From Bolinopsis microptera (lineage: Eukaryota > Ctenophora > Tentaculata > Lobata > Bolinopsidae): 60,000 bases of DNA. The notes below the pieces were generated by a model. It saw only the letters and a list, made by a program, of their open reading frames with translations, did not search any database and had not been told where the DNA came from. Where the stretch lies: positions 11,889,118 to 11,949,117 of the forward strand of contig NC_087078.1 in assembly GCF_026151205.1 (NCBI RefSeq), given 5' to 3'. The position numbers and the translations under genes are program-made. Positions 47,201 through 58,256 of this stretch are shown here, piece by piece (the first letter of the stretch is position 1; every line of letters starts with the position of its first letter).

Positions 47201-50200
47201 TGTCGCATCAATACAAACGGGATCAATACAAATTTACTCAAGAATACATTGCAACCATGCGACTCATAAACAATATTCAATTCCGGATTTTACATTACTT
47301 TTTACAAATCTATATTAATAATCTCAATAAATGTGTCTGTCTGTCTGTAAATTACGAATAGTAAAATCAAGAAAACGGTAAGAGATATGGGACTGGTTTT
47401 TTCGGTATAGTGCCGACAAAACTCTGACGAAGCCAAATGATTAAGGTTATTCAAATCGGTCGGTGGTAGTGGTCTCACGTGCTCTCCCTCTCTCCCACTC
47501 TCGCTCTCTATCCCCCCAAAACAGATTTGCTATATAATTAGGTAATTTGGCAGGGGAATTCAAGATTGCCTATCAAGTATTACTATTAGATGCGTGAGGG
47601 GCATTCAGGATTAAATTGCGGTGTGTTTGGACTGACCGAGTTCATACTTTCGCACCGTTTTAACTACGAAAATGTAATGCGTTTTTTAGAATATAATAGG
47701 CGGGTTTATAATTTTGCATTTCAACTGCGATAGTGAAGTCCCGGCCGTAGGCACGGGTTACACTAGTAACAACATAATAATGAATAATCATATCGTGAAC
47801 TTCAACACTATCTTTTTACGCACTTATTTTCAATAACGGTGCCTTTGTACATACATTTCTTACAGACTTACGATAAGACTTTCACATTAATATTATTGTA
47901 AGTCATTATAAGAACAAATTCTTGGAAAGCTGAGGGGTAGGGTAATCTAGTCAAGCCTAGATTTCGTCCCCCGTGCCGGCAGCCGGCTAGAGTCAAGTGA
48001 AATTGTTGTGAAAGTCGCACGTGCGGCCAATGCAGTCACCCTCGGAGACATTAAATCACAAGTCTACAATTTGTAGACTTGTGTAGGGTGACTACATGTG
48101 TGTATATCCATAACTTAATTTGCGTAAATAGACTTTGTTCGAATAACCCCCTCTACACCCGCCACTCCAGGTATTATTAGGGCAAGGGCGCACAACAATA
48201 AATTCGAAGACTCGAAACCTGACCGCCGACCAAAGTTCGAAGCAACGCAAGAAAGTAAGTCCAAAATATATCGGAACAAGAAAACCAATAAAACTAACCA
48301 GTATCGTCCTCCTCGCAGCCGACGCAGCCAGGACAGGGTTCAGTGTGGTTATAGAATGAGGGAGGTAGTTTGAACTGAGCTGCTAGTTTCTTCAGCGGAG
48401 TGGCTGGTAGCACCTCCTTCACTAATTCTACCTGTCATAATATACGGTTATTTGACTCATATAATAGTGGGCAATCTTTACTCTGCTGATGAAACATCAG
48501 TCCAGTTTATGCTTATATATGTTATAGACTAGTAGATTGATAGATCTAGATAACATAAATTAGACGATTAAAAACAAGTCCCACCTCGTCTTGTTGCTCG
48601 TTCTGGCCATCTTCATCGTGGAAGTCAGCATCATCATCACAACCCTCACATCCTTTACACTTGCCGTACCTGACATTGTAGAAGGAGGGAGGTAACATGT
48701 ACTGTTCCGCTTTCTCTTTCAGGGGGGTCGGAGGTAGAACTTCTCTTATGAACTGTACCTCTGGACTCTGTGGAGTGACGTCACCAGTGGGTTTGTGACG
48801 TCACCAGGGTCTGTGACGTCAACACGGCTCGTTTCATGGTAGTCTTCCTCGGTGAGACAGCCGATACAACCCTTGCAGTTAGCGTTACGCTCGTTGTAGA
48901 AAGAAGGAGGCAGCTGGTATTGAGCTGCCAGGTTTTTGAGAGGTGTTGCTGGGAGGACTTCCTTCACGAACACGACATCGTCATCATCTTCCGGTGTGAC
49001 GTCATCAGGACTCGTGACGTCACAACCCCTGCACCCAGGACATACAGAACGAGGGGGAATGTAGAAGGTATCGGGGAGCTGGAACTGCCTCGCTTTAGCT
49101 TTATCATCTTCGCTCGGAACTGCCTCAAATATCACCTCAAGTTCATCGTCTACTGATGTAGTGCTCTCTGGAACTGCTCCTTTAGCTTCATCAAATGCAG
49201 CCTTGAAATCAGAGGCGATTTCTGCTGTTTTAAATCGGGCAGCTAACTGCTGAGGCTCGGGTGTCTGAAAATATGACTCCTCATTTCCAGGAAATAAATA
49301 AGAAGCAATAAAACTGGTATAAAATTCCTAAAGCAATTTTCATTTTCTAGAATGTATAATCAACTTGACTGTACTTGGTAGCGATAGTCTGGTCCATCGT
49401 AGACGATTTAAATTCTGGAAATTTCGAAAACATTCTCGAAATCACTAACCTCATTGGCCATGTCAGCCAGCGTAAACCAAACCCATGCTTTATCACTTCC
49501 AAATGCAGGAGTCAGGTTCATATCTCCGGTAATGATATGATTAGCACAGATGTTCAGCACAAAGTCTCGTCTCATCACAATACGATGAGAACAAGATGAG
49601 GGGTTGTAGAGTATCTTGACTTCTCCCACTCCTCTCTCCTTCCACTCGGAGTCACAGAACCTGGGTAGAGGGTGTCAGTGACATGGTTACCATAGCAACC
49701 GGTACATGGTTACCATAGCAACTGGTACAAGTTTAGTATTGCTTCATTACACACCATGTCATCAAACAGACCACGTACAATTTCACACTCTCTCAATTAA
49801 CCAACATGCAAATAACCAACCATACCATAAAAGGTCTCAACTCTACAGTAATTATACCATATAAGGCAACATGTCTCACCGGAATAGTTTAGCCCGGCAC
49901 TCGAACACGGACTGTTCCTCCTCCTCGCCTGTAGTGAACTCAGTGACCTCTGTCAGCGCTACTTGTGGGGTGAAGTTTGACGTTTCCAGCTCTCCGGCCG
50001 AAGTGTTTACTGACTTTTGTAGATGGTTCTCTGAGAGGGTTTTAGTCTTAAAAGTAGTACGAATTTTCGGAGAAACTGGTCAAATGTGTTTTAAGTTTGC
50101 AAAACAGATACAACGACGCAATCTTGAGTCTGTCACGAACCTATTTACTTTCACTCGATGATTTATTTTGATCCATCATATATCTAAAATAACAGGACCT

Positions 50201-53200
50201 TTAGCTAGGCCCTTATATACCAAGGATCTGCCAAATCAATATATAACAGTGTAAATATTACACAAAATAGTGTAAATATTAATATTCCTCCCGGTACCTT
50301 GGTTGGTGGTAGTCAGAGCGCCAGCTTTAAAGTGTTGAGATTTACTCAACATACTGGTCTCCTCCTCCTCGCTCTCGTCACCATGGTAACTACCAACCTC
50401 ATCTTCTTGATGTTGAGACTTGTCCAACAAACACGAGAAATAGCCCGGCTCTGAAATTTTTAATCAGCTGTTCGTTTATTGTTTATACACATAGGAAATA
50501 TAGATATAAACTGTAGTTTGATATCGAGTTCTGAGTATTACGTGTCTGGTATTTGTTCTGTTTATTCACGAAGTTGTTCTTTGTGCTAAAAATATATGTT
50601 ATATGCACACTTAGAACAGTAACAGTTGGAGAGGTGCTAACCTATTGGCTCGGCGGTGGCAGGCTGGTTGTTTCGAGGGACGACAGAAGTTGAGAACTTG
50701 CCCGGAAGTGACGTCACAGCCCCACCAAGGTCAGGGAGTTTGATAGCTGAACTGTCGAACACGTTCCCTCCTCCGATTCCTGGAAAAATAAGATAGTTCT
50801 TAACTACTTTCTTTGTGTAAATAAATATTTTTGTGCAATCTAGAGACTTTTTTACGGATTCGAAAAGGAATTTAAATGCAAAACTTAGGTATAACAAAAT
50901 TACATCGGGTGAAGAATATTTAGAAACAGCCAGCTTTACCTTTGCTCAGTCGATTTAGTATCGGTGTTGAAGCTAGAACCTCAGGATTTGGCAGAAGTTT
51001 ATTAATGACCGTATCTGATTTCAAGGAGTCTGAAAGAGAACTTGGCTCCAGGGTCTCTGACAAAACTACATTCTGGAATTCGTCAGGAACCGGTACTTCT
51101 GTTCAAGGAAGAAACTGTTAGATACAATAATAATAAAAATCAAAGGATCCATGATATGAGTATGTTCCTCAAGTTGCAACACGCCAAACATAACTTTGTT
51201 CCTCTTAAACTCACCTTGGTCGGAAGAGATGTTAGGATATTGTAAAAGAGCAGGTGAGTACATATGTTGTTGAGGAAGTGGTTGTTGAAGGCCAGAAAGG
51301 GGTTGCTGAAGGCCAGAAAGAGGTTGTTGCAGGCCCACATGTTGGGATGTTTGGTCTATCGGGTAGACTGGGTAACCTGGGAGGTGGTATCCTGCTGCTG
51401 CTACTGGGTAACTTAGCGGTGCACCTAGGGTTATTAATTATCAATAAAGGAAATGGTGCCGAAATTTGTATAATGAGTGTACTTGAACGAATCGTTGAAA
51501 TTTACTGCCGAAAACAAGTGGATTGTGGCTGTCGGGGTAAAAGTAAATAAAAAGTAGAGTTAACACGGTACAACTACACGGTATACTTATTAGGGTAATT
51601 AATAACAATCATATAAAACTAAAAAGGGTATAACCTGAGGCAGGGAAGCCGTTGACGACAGGAGGATATGCAGCCTGAGGGAAGCCAGGAGCTGGAGACT
51701 GGTAGATAGCAGGGTGGTGAGGATGCAACACTAGCGGAGATCCTGCGGTGGAGAACGTTCCATCAGCTACCAAACTGACATATTTAACCAGACTTCAAGC
51801 ATGATAAAATCATCGGGTTTATAAGTAATTTCTTTTTGTTTAAGCTAGATTTATAGAATGGGTAAAATTAAGAATGAATATTAACCAGGGGAGGGTTGAG
51901 CAGGAAGATCACTTCTCATCCAGAGAGGAGTAGCAGCTCTGTTCAACCCTGGCAGTCCAACTACTCCTTGAGCAGGACTGTTCAGTTGAGACACATCGCT
52001 CCGAACTTGTGTCACATCACTTCTTACTCGAGTCATCTCTTCCTGAGGTCACGTGACTTTTACAAGGAGTTGTCACTGATAACATTGTTAAATGAAAGAC
52101 ATGATAACAAGTGTACTTTTTAGCTATATCTAGAGGACGGAACATACTCTGAGTTTCAGAAGTTCGTTTCTCAAGAGCGATACTTCGTCACCCTTTTGCT
52201 CCAGTTGTTTTTGAAGGTTGATCGAAAGGTTTTGAAGTTGCTCTGTGATGTCCTCTGCTGGCTGAATAAATTATATTTTTTATTTTCAAACTCAAAATCA
52301 ATTGTTGTTATCAATTTGTATCACTTCAAAATCTCATGTACGCATAATAACTGAACAGATGCACATACTTTTTCAGCTACTGTCTCTTCAGCTTCTGGGC
52401 ACGGAGAGAAGTCCAGTTGCTTTATAACGCTGCTCCTCTCATCTACTTCCTACAATAAAGGATGAAATGATAACGAAATAAATACTACGCAAATTACAAG
52501 TTGGTGTGTCAGTTAACACTGGAGGTTACTCGTTAATGTTTTTAAGCAGCATGGCAGCTTGATCATTTCTGAACTGTTTATGAGAATTATCGAAGAAACA
52601 TATTTCACATACATAATTATAATCTTTACTGTGACAAAATATAGACTATGATGAATATCAACCAAACTTTAATCGAGTTTGGCTGCACGTAAACAGAATT
52701 ACATAACGTGTCAGCATTTTTATGACGACTAACTTCAGGCATCTTACCTAGCATAAGCATTCTTATTCTTTCCAAGCATCAGGAGTAAAAATTCCTTTTT
52801 CAGATCAAAAACAACTAAATTTAAAAGCTTTCATTCTAACGGGGATATGGCAGCGTAAACACACTCTCGAACATGCAACTACTGCTTACAATGTCGTTGA
52901 AAATGGAATCATTTACAGTTTGATATCGACAGGGACCCAGACCACGTTTAGTCACGAATTTCGTGTCAGGAGTTGAAGTCAGAGGATGATGGAACGCCAG
53001 CTGACATATACGATACATCACAATCCAGAATACCACTACTTCAAATCTCCCAAACTTATCTATCAGGTTAAAGCCATGATCAAGGATCGAGAGGCAATAT
53101 TTAAAAGATGTATAATCGTAAATAGTTAAGTTTTCTTCCTACCTTAGCTTTAGAATCAAGTTCCATGAATGGCGTGTCATGGCAAGATTCGTAGCGTGTT

Positions 53201-56200
53201 GTGTGGGCGGGTGTATCAAAACCTCTCTTAGTCACAAACTTCATTTTGCCTGGAAGACTGTCCTCTACCAACCCGATCATCTTCAGAATCACCTAGGAAA
53301 TTAGGAAGATTAATTACACTAGAAACTTAAAACAAGCAGGATACTAGCGGATAACCTGTTGCATGGTATGGAAATATTGTGTCCAGAAAAGTATGTTAAA
53401 ATGTTCACCTGGTCACCGCACTCTAGAGCACGCTCTCTACATCGCTGTAATTGCAAATCAGCATTCTCGTGGTGCTTGGCTTTACTCTTCGGAGTGTTCG
53501 TACATTCAGCAAGGTGCATGTAGACCTGAAATATTAGTGTGTACTCTCGTGCGAGTGTGACTTGTATGCATGTTACGTATCCGGTGTCGCGCACATCATA
53601 ATGTTTTTGATATAATACTCTATGCGATACATGCCGCTTTGATCTATTTCATATCTTACATGCCGCTTTGCGCGCACTAAAATACGCGCGCGAAAATAGC
53701 TTTGCTTTTATAGCATTGACGAGCATAAAACTAGCAATAGCAAAGGCGCGCGAGACGTTAGAGTGTAAAACGGTAATTTATCGCGCGTGTACGTCGCTGT
53801 AATTATTCTAGGACAAAGGCTGGAGGCAAGACACGTTAATATACCTTAGCTGCATTGAAGGCTGCTTGCGGAGTTTCGATGGTGTCGTAAGCCTCAAGAG
53901 CTTGAGCAAACTTTCCCTCGTTTACTAAAGACCCGGAATGTGCTAAACCACTTTCCTGACAAAACTCTCTCAGTTCACCTTCCTCCATTGGAGCAACTGA
54001 AATAAACAACTAATTATTGAGTTATGGACGAATTGAAATCAGAATTAAAGTTTTTGTGCTTTGTTTTGACACGTGACAGGGACTTGTTTGATTAGCTGAT
54101 CACTGTAATCCCACCACGTGGCCTTCTCACTCATTTTAAAGTCCAACCAACTCTTCAGTGTTTATAGATCGGAAGTAGAAGAATGTAACTAACAGTTGAA
54201 CAGTGTGTTGTTCTGCCTCTTGAAAGTGCGGGATTGTAGCGTGGTGGCGATGTTGTAAGACACTTTCCAGTAGTGGGCACTTCTCTGCTGGAATTTTTCG
54301 TAATGCTGACCACCACCATCTGATTCGTGGGAAAATCGTGAATATCGTTATCTTTAAAAAATCGTGAATACTGAATATCATCATCTTTAAGGAAAAATAG
54401 AAACTTGAATCTAAGATGTATTGTTTCCCAGCGTTCAAAATAAATTTAAATAAAGATGATAAATCTAAAATTACCGAACAGTAAAGCAGCGCGATGAGAA
54501 AAGTATTTGGCGAGAACAGTGCACTCTCTAGGCCCTAACCCATGGCCGGACAGACCCCGGATACTCCACATTCCTTTCTTCACCAGTGCAGTGTTGGCAG
54601 CCCGGCTTATGGGGACTATCTTTGTTAAGTAGCAGATTTCGTCCCATAGTTCGGTTACAGACGGTGAACACATATCAGGGAACTGAGGGAATGTCTTGAG
54701 TAGGCGGTTTATTTGAAGATTAAAAATGACATCTTTTTGTTGAATATTTTTATTGAAAAGTTGAAAAATATAAAATTGGATTATGAGAAAATTGAAGGTA
54801 ATGATTATTACAGCATAAATCAGAGAAGATGGTCTTACCTTCATTAGCAGATGAAGCAAAGCAGCCACATCATCTTGACACAAATCCATGGTGTGAACCA
54901 ACTCCAACGACTGAGCATGAAGTTTCAACCTTGGAACCAGACTATCAACCAGATCTTCAGCGGGTACCGGATCTCCAGACTCAAACCTAGACACCAGCAC
55001 ACTAACAAACAGATCGAGATCACGTGGTCTCAACCGCGCATATTTCATCAGTGTGGTGCTTAGATTAGGTACGCTAGGTACAGTTACATTTCTGATAACA
55101 TTAACGCAGATGTACGAAGCTGCTTTTGAGGTTACATTCTGAAGAACAGTTAGTTGGGACTGACTGGAGCAGTGTCTGCTGATTATTGAGGAGATGTGGA
55201 GAGGTGGGTGCTCCAGTTTTGCTTTGGAGAATACCACACCACTGGTTAACAACCTGTAAAATAGGGTTAATTTTATGGATGAAGATACATATTTTAATGA
55301 CTAGGATAATTAGGGTGATACTAAATTGTGGTAAAACGATTTGCATCATAAGAAGTATAAATAAACTAACAAGTTTTTGGTCTTATTATCACCTGTGCAA
55401 TGAAATTTCAGCCACTGAGTTAGGGAGGTCTAAAAGAGGTGCTGACAGAGCTAGAATAGCGCATCCGGTAACCGCGTCATCATCCAACTCAGGTACCACA
55501 CTCGGCACTCTCATCCACAAACAAGATAAGCACTCCCGGGCAAGCGCCCCCCATCTCGGTGCTTCATTCACATTGAGGTTCTGTGAAAGCTGGTATAAAG
55601 CGCTATCAAAGTTGGCCCAACTGGAGATGCGCTCGGTGTCACTGCGCTTGTCTCTCACAACCGCGCTCATCACCCAGTTACAAGTATTGAGAATTTTCTC
55701 TGCCATGTGGTATTCTATTTTGTTGTTACTGAGATATCTGGAGATGACACTAAACGACAGTTGGAGTATTGATAGGTCTCGGTAAAAGTGGGGGTTGAGT
55801 TTGCAGCAGAAGTAGAGCGCGTCGTCTGTGGTGCGCGTTGCCAGCAATTGGATCAGCTCCATGTGCGACTCCAAATCCTGGGCGTTAAGGCGGATCTGTT
55901 TTACAAGATAATGTTCCAACTCGTCCGTTTTTCCTGTAAAAATAACACTGAGTATATTAGTATTATATATTGTTTTGTGAGTGAAAATTTCCACAAGTTA
56001 AATCATATGTGACGGTCACACTTTGCCATGCCAACAATTATCCTCCGTGAAATACTGACGAGGAAGTGCTCCCACACTCCTAACACTGATTAAATTACGT
56101 TTCTACTACAACATAAGTGGAACAGGTGAATAAAGTTGATACTGAAGTTTTAAAATCAGGTTCTAATTTGAAAACCCCGCGGATTTAATTTATAGCGCTA

Positions 56201-57295
56201 AATGTCCATTCATATAATATAATGTATTTACAGTATAACACACAATACATTGATTATCCCTGATATGGTTGTGCAGGACGATTGTTATTTTTTCTGGATA
56301 TTAATAACAAACTTGATAAGGTGTTTCGTGAATCTCGGTTTCTAGCACGATCTTACACACAAGGACACATTGGTCAAAGGCATAGTTATAATGTGAAAAA
56401 AAAACTTAAAACAAATTTCGGTAAGATTGCAGGAGCTGAAAAATGAAAATGCACGTTACCACCATAAAAAGTGGATAAAATCGGTGAAATTACCAGATTC
56501 CTGAAGAATATGGCACTTTAACTTTCTGGTACAACTAAAGTGAGGCATATCCTTCTCCATCTTGTCCAACCAAGCTTTCTTTCTGAACAGCTGATCTTTA
56601 CTTTGACAATATAACAGGCACACCTTCTCTTTGGCTTCAGCGTCGTTTTGATTCAGCTCTGTACATCTGTTAAATTAAGTTTTGTGGTAATTACTAACTA
56701 CTAATTCGTTATAAGGTGAGATTTAAAAAACCATAGATCATTAATCATTGAATGCCAATGCAATGCCATTCTTGATATCCTTTTATTGGATTTTTGTAGT
56801 AAATTGATGATATTGATGATATCTCCGATATTATATATCTTACAATCAGTAGATTTAAACAAATAATGCTCCCTACTCCCAAGTTACCTTCTGTAAGCCT
56901 TGAGAGCCTCTTTGACAGATCCCATCTTCTCGTGAAGCAGACCGAGTATCTTGTATCCCTTATAGTCTTTAGGAGCGCACTTTATATACTGCTGTGCGTA
57001 GTTCATCGCCTCCCTAAACTCACCAATCTCAGTGTACATGTTCGTACATTTCATATACAGTGCTTTTTTCTGTGGGTAAAGTGTGTTTAGTGTTTAGTTA
57101 GTGGCACTACTGAGCTACTGTTATCCGCTGTTATAGTTAACATTTTCACAATATTCAAATGCACAAGGGAATTTATAATATTGGCAGTCAAATGAGAATG
57201 AAAGATCACGTGAGACTCACATCGACGGAAGGTGCGGCACACGTGCCAGCTATCTTATCAACGTCACTCTTCTTGTATCGTGTGTTCCGCTTCAT
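43626..57295 (-). CDS. RanBP2/Nup358-like nucleoporin, SUMO E3 ligase family, 27 exons
   Basis: Exons, 5' to 3': 57221-57295, 56888-57069, 56494-56666, 55393-55933, 54839-55253, 54475-54694 (or to 54682), 54194-54319, 53845-53996, 53409-53525, 53143-53292, 52369-52449, 52148-52261, 51886-52042, 51635-51766, 51215-51424, 50940-51098, 50642-50779, 50298-50450, 49880-50030, 49450-49660, 48585-49264, 48299-48431, 46493-46648, 46344-46376, 46014-46147, 45108-45210, 43626-44959. All junctions are GT-AG with matching phases. The start is the ATG giving MKRNTRYKKSDVDKIAG, like the start of vertebrate RanBP2. Sum about 2,076 residues after allowing for one missing base in exon 21. Family role: cytoplasmic filaments of the nuclear pore, Ran-GTP/RanGAP-SUMO binding, SUMO E3 activity. 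The C-terminal cyclophilin of the vertebrate protein is absent, and I saw no RanBP2-type zinc fingers. Confidence 0.9.
44620..45210 (-). other. RANBP2 second, divergent Ran-binding domain, exons 26-27
   Basis: Sequence IYGGYATLFLFDT, then after the splice EQGKGSLSVLSSL, FRVIFHDSSYQTLR, and FMVEFLNDEERERFRGVF. The spacing fits a RanBD (RAKLFRFD ... ERGVGDIKIL ... RILMRRDQVLK ... LAIRFKT...AxxFxxxF), but key basic and aromatic positions are changed. It looks more like the weak RanBDs of RanBP3 or Nup50-type proteins. Ran binding is uncertain. Confidence 0.7.
45587..46013. mobile_element. Possible mariner-type end in RANBP2 intron 25
   Basis: TA followed by CAGGGTGTCCCAAAAAAAGG at 45587, a sequence common at mariner-family termini. 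No matching inverted end is found before exon 25. The plus-strand open frame 45734-46165 starts in this intron, but its 3' part is antisense to exon 25. It has no domain I recognise. Confidence 0.35.
46344..46376 (-). other. RANBP2 33-nt micro-exon
   Basis: Phase 1 in and out, with acceptor AATTCAG and donor GTGAGT. It encodes SPDLDDIREI, nearly repeating CPDLDDIQEI at the end of the preceding exon. Because it is symmetric it can be skipped or included without changing frame. It probably arose by duplication of the exon end. Confidence 0.7.
47055..47135. repeat. Near-perfect palindrome of a dispersed repeat in RANBP2 intron 22
   Basis: The block ATAGTAGTGTTGAAAGTATT is followed by its reverse complement AATACTTTCAACACTACTAT with only a few bases between. 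The outer flank AACAAATAATTTGA is also found next to single copies at about 1690-1713 and 33003-33020. Confidence 0.85.
47328..47769 (+). mobile_element. Non-autonomous Helitron-like element in RANBP2 intron 22
   Basis: It starts near TCTCAATAAATGTGTCTGTCTG and ends in a GC hairpin (CCCGGCCGTAGGCACGGG) followed by TTACACTAGT. A 3' hairpin a few bases before CTAGT is the structural hallmark of Helitrons; there are no terminal inverted repeats or target duplications. It contains a CT-rich tract at about 47477-47512. No Rep/helicase coding remains. Confidence 0.55.
48056..48082. repeat. 13-bp perfect palindrome in RANBP2 intron 22
   Basis: CACAAGTCTACAA and TTGTAGACTTGTG flank a single base. 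It lies in the same large intron as the Helitron-like element and the 47055 palindrome. Confidence 0.85.
49190..50030 (-). other. RANBP2 first Ran-binding domain (RanBD1), exons 19-21
   Basis: Exon 19 ends with the domain start (TGEEEEQSVFECRAKLFR). Exon 20 carries the core WKERGVGEVKILYNP, RIVMRRDFVLNICANH, and WVWFTLADMANE. Exon 21 closes it with QQLAARFKTAEIASDFKAAF. All signature residues of the canonical RanBD fold are present, so Ran-GTP binding is very likely. Only this one canonical domain is found; the vertebrate protein has four. Confidence 0.93.
50298..52449 (-). other. RANBP2 exons 11-18: coiled coil and Pro/Gln-rich linker
   Basis: Exons 11-13 are predicted coiled coil (DITEQLQNLSINLQKQLEQK, then RVRSDVTQVRSDVSQLNS with an internal VRSDV repeat). 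Exons 14-15 are low-complexity Pro/Gln/Tyr sequence, including a LQQPLSG repeat (three units) and QQHMYSPALLQY, resembling the vertebrate QQHIYAYPQQ linker. Exon 18 contains EPGYFS, matching the conserved EPGYF of vertebrate RanBP2. In the vertebrate family this linker binds Nup88 or export factors; that role is an inference here. Confidence 0.75.
52860..52990 (-). pseudogene. Relic duplicate of RANBP2 exon 10
   Basis: On the minus strand the sequence encodes TKFVTKRGLGPCRYQTV and ends at a GTAAGC donor. It resembles the exon 10 stretch KMKFVTKRGFDTPAHTTRYE. No good acceptor is seen and the part matching the exon start is absent, so it lies unused in intron 10. Could also be a poorly spliced alternative exon. 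Confidence 0.55.
53143..57295 (-). other. RANBP2 exons 1-10: TPR and alpha-helical N-terminal domain
   Basis: Exon 2 encodes TPR-like helices (KALYMKCTNMYTEIGEF, then YKGYKILGLLHEKMGSVKEA), corresponding to the N-terminal TPRs of Nup358. Exons 3-6 continue as helical sequence, e.g. ELEHYLVKQIRLNAQDLE and RPRDLDLFVSVLVSRF. Exon 7 carries QRSAHYWKVSYNIA, matching the conserved SVHYWKK segment of the vertebrate protein. Exons 8-10 resemble the rest of the helical solenoid (EGKFAQALEAYDTIETPQAA). In the family this region anchors the protein to the cytoplasmic ring of the pore. The acceptor of exon 6 is ambiguous between two in-frame AGs, 12 nt apart. Confidence 0.85.
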
Positions 57296-58256
57296 CTTAG
57301 TTAATTGATTGATTTGTAGAGTCACTTTATTAAGATCATGTGAAGTGTGAACGGTCAATTTTTGTAATCTGTCAAATAAATTGTCATTACCTTTCTGTGA
57401 AACTCATACTCAGAAATTCAACGTGTAAATCAAGTTTAATTAAATGTAACGATTGTAAATGAAACGATTTGATTTCAACGAATAAAACACTTGATAAAAT
57501 TGGTTCGTATAGAGTATCTAATATTTTTAAATGGACTAACGAGCAAACAGGCCAAATTATGGACGGAAACTCATTAAAAACATGACAGTTAACTGTAAAA
57601 TCATTATCCGATATCATTCATCTAAAAATGGCCCATTGCATATATTTACACTTACAGTGATACTGATTCTAGATATTATAAAACAATAAGTTAGTTAATG
57701 ATAAATATGATATTGTTTTTACAATAATATAATAATAAATCTCGTGATCAATGGCCTTAACTAATACTCTGTAATTCATGGGATGAAATTGTATAAACTA
57801 ATTTTTGTAGTTTAAATTAATATCTGGATTTGAAGATTACAAATGAATATAATCTTAGAGATAATACTGAAAACTGTAAGTTGTGTCAAGTGTAGACAAG
57901 TAGGCAGTTGCTAATTCATCTTTGAATAATGTCAATAATCAAGATACTTAACTAATATAATTTAAAGAATACATTGATGATCATCCACATTCCACAATAT
58001 AATAACGATAATAATAAATCTCATCGTCTTTCTTTGTATCTAATTTTAAGAACTGTAAAAAACACCAACAAATATAAACTCTGAAGAAAAATCACGCCGT
58101 GCAGTGCAGATTTGGAGATCAACCTCCCCGGAGATCTGTACACAACTGAGGAGTGGCAACTTAAAAAACGAGCATCAACAACTCAACCACAATTATAACA
58201 AGCAAACACATCACAACTAATTGCTTAGTTCAATTCTGAAACGCGCACAACCAAAC
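57296..58256. other. Spacer between zinc-finger gene 3' end and RANBP2 start
   Basis: Both flanking genes are on the minus strand, so this 961-bp AT-rich stretch should hold the zinc-finger gene's 3' UTR and the RANBP2 promoter and 5' UTR. Minus-strand ATTAAA (57435-57440) and AATAAA (57326-57331) are possible poly(A) signals; the latter is only 31 bp from the RANBP2 ATG. No TATA box or CpG-rich block is evident. Confidence 0.5.

Larger units (their letters stand above)
46014..49140 (-). other. RANBP2 SUMO-ligase-type internal repeats with Cys triplets, exons 21-25
   Basis: Modules: about 49020-49135, 48845-48990, 48620-48765 (exon 21), 48305-48431 (exon 22) and 46505-46640 (exon 23). A sixth, at 44224-44356, is in the last exon. 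Each has a hydrophobic-acidic SIM-like start (VVFVKEVLP, VQFIREVLP, VELVKEVLP), a charged helix, then LPPSFYN or a variant, corresponding to the SIM plus LPPTFF blocks of the vertebrate IR1/IR2 repeats that bind SUMO-Ubc9. Each ends in CPGCRGC, CKGCIGC, CKGCEGC, CPGCVGC, CAGCVGC or CSGCVGC and an acidic patch. Exon 25 has a decayed YVGCGRSD. Module 2 to module 3 is where the frameshift lies. Confidence 0.85.

Noticed and set aside
48775-48815. A 37-nt intron to explain the broken frame in RANBP2 exon 21
   Set aside because: GT and AG can be found, but removing 37 nt gives the wrong frame, and the size is implausible. A single missing base fits both the frame and the flanking intron phases.
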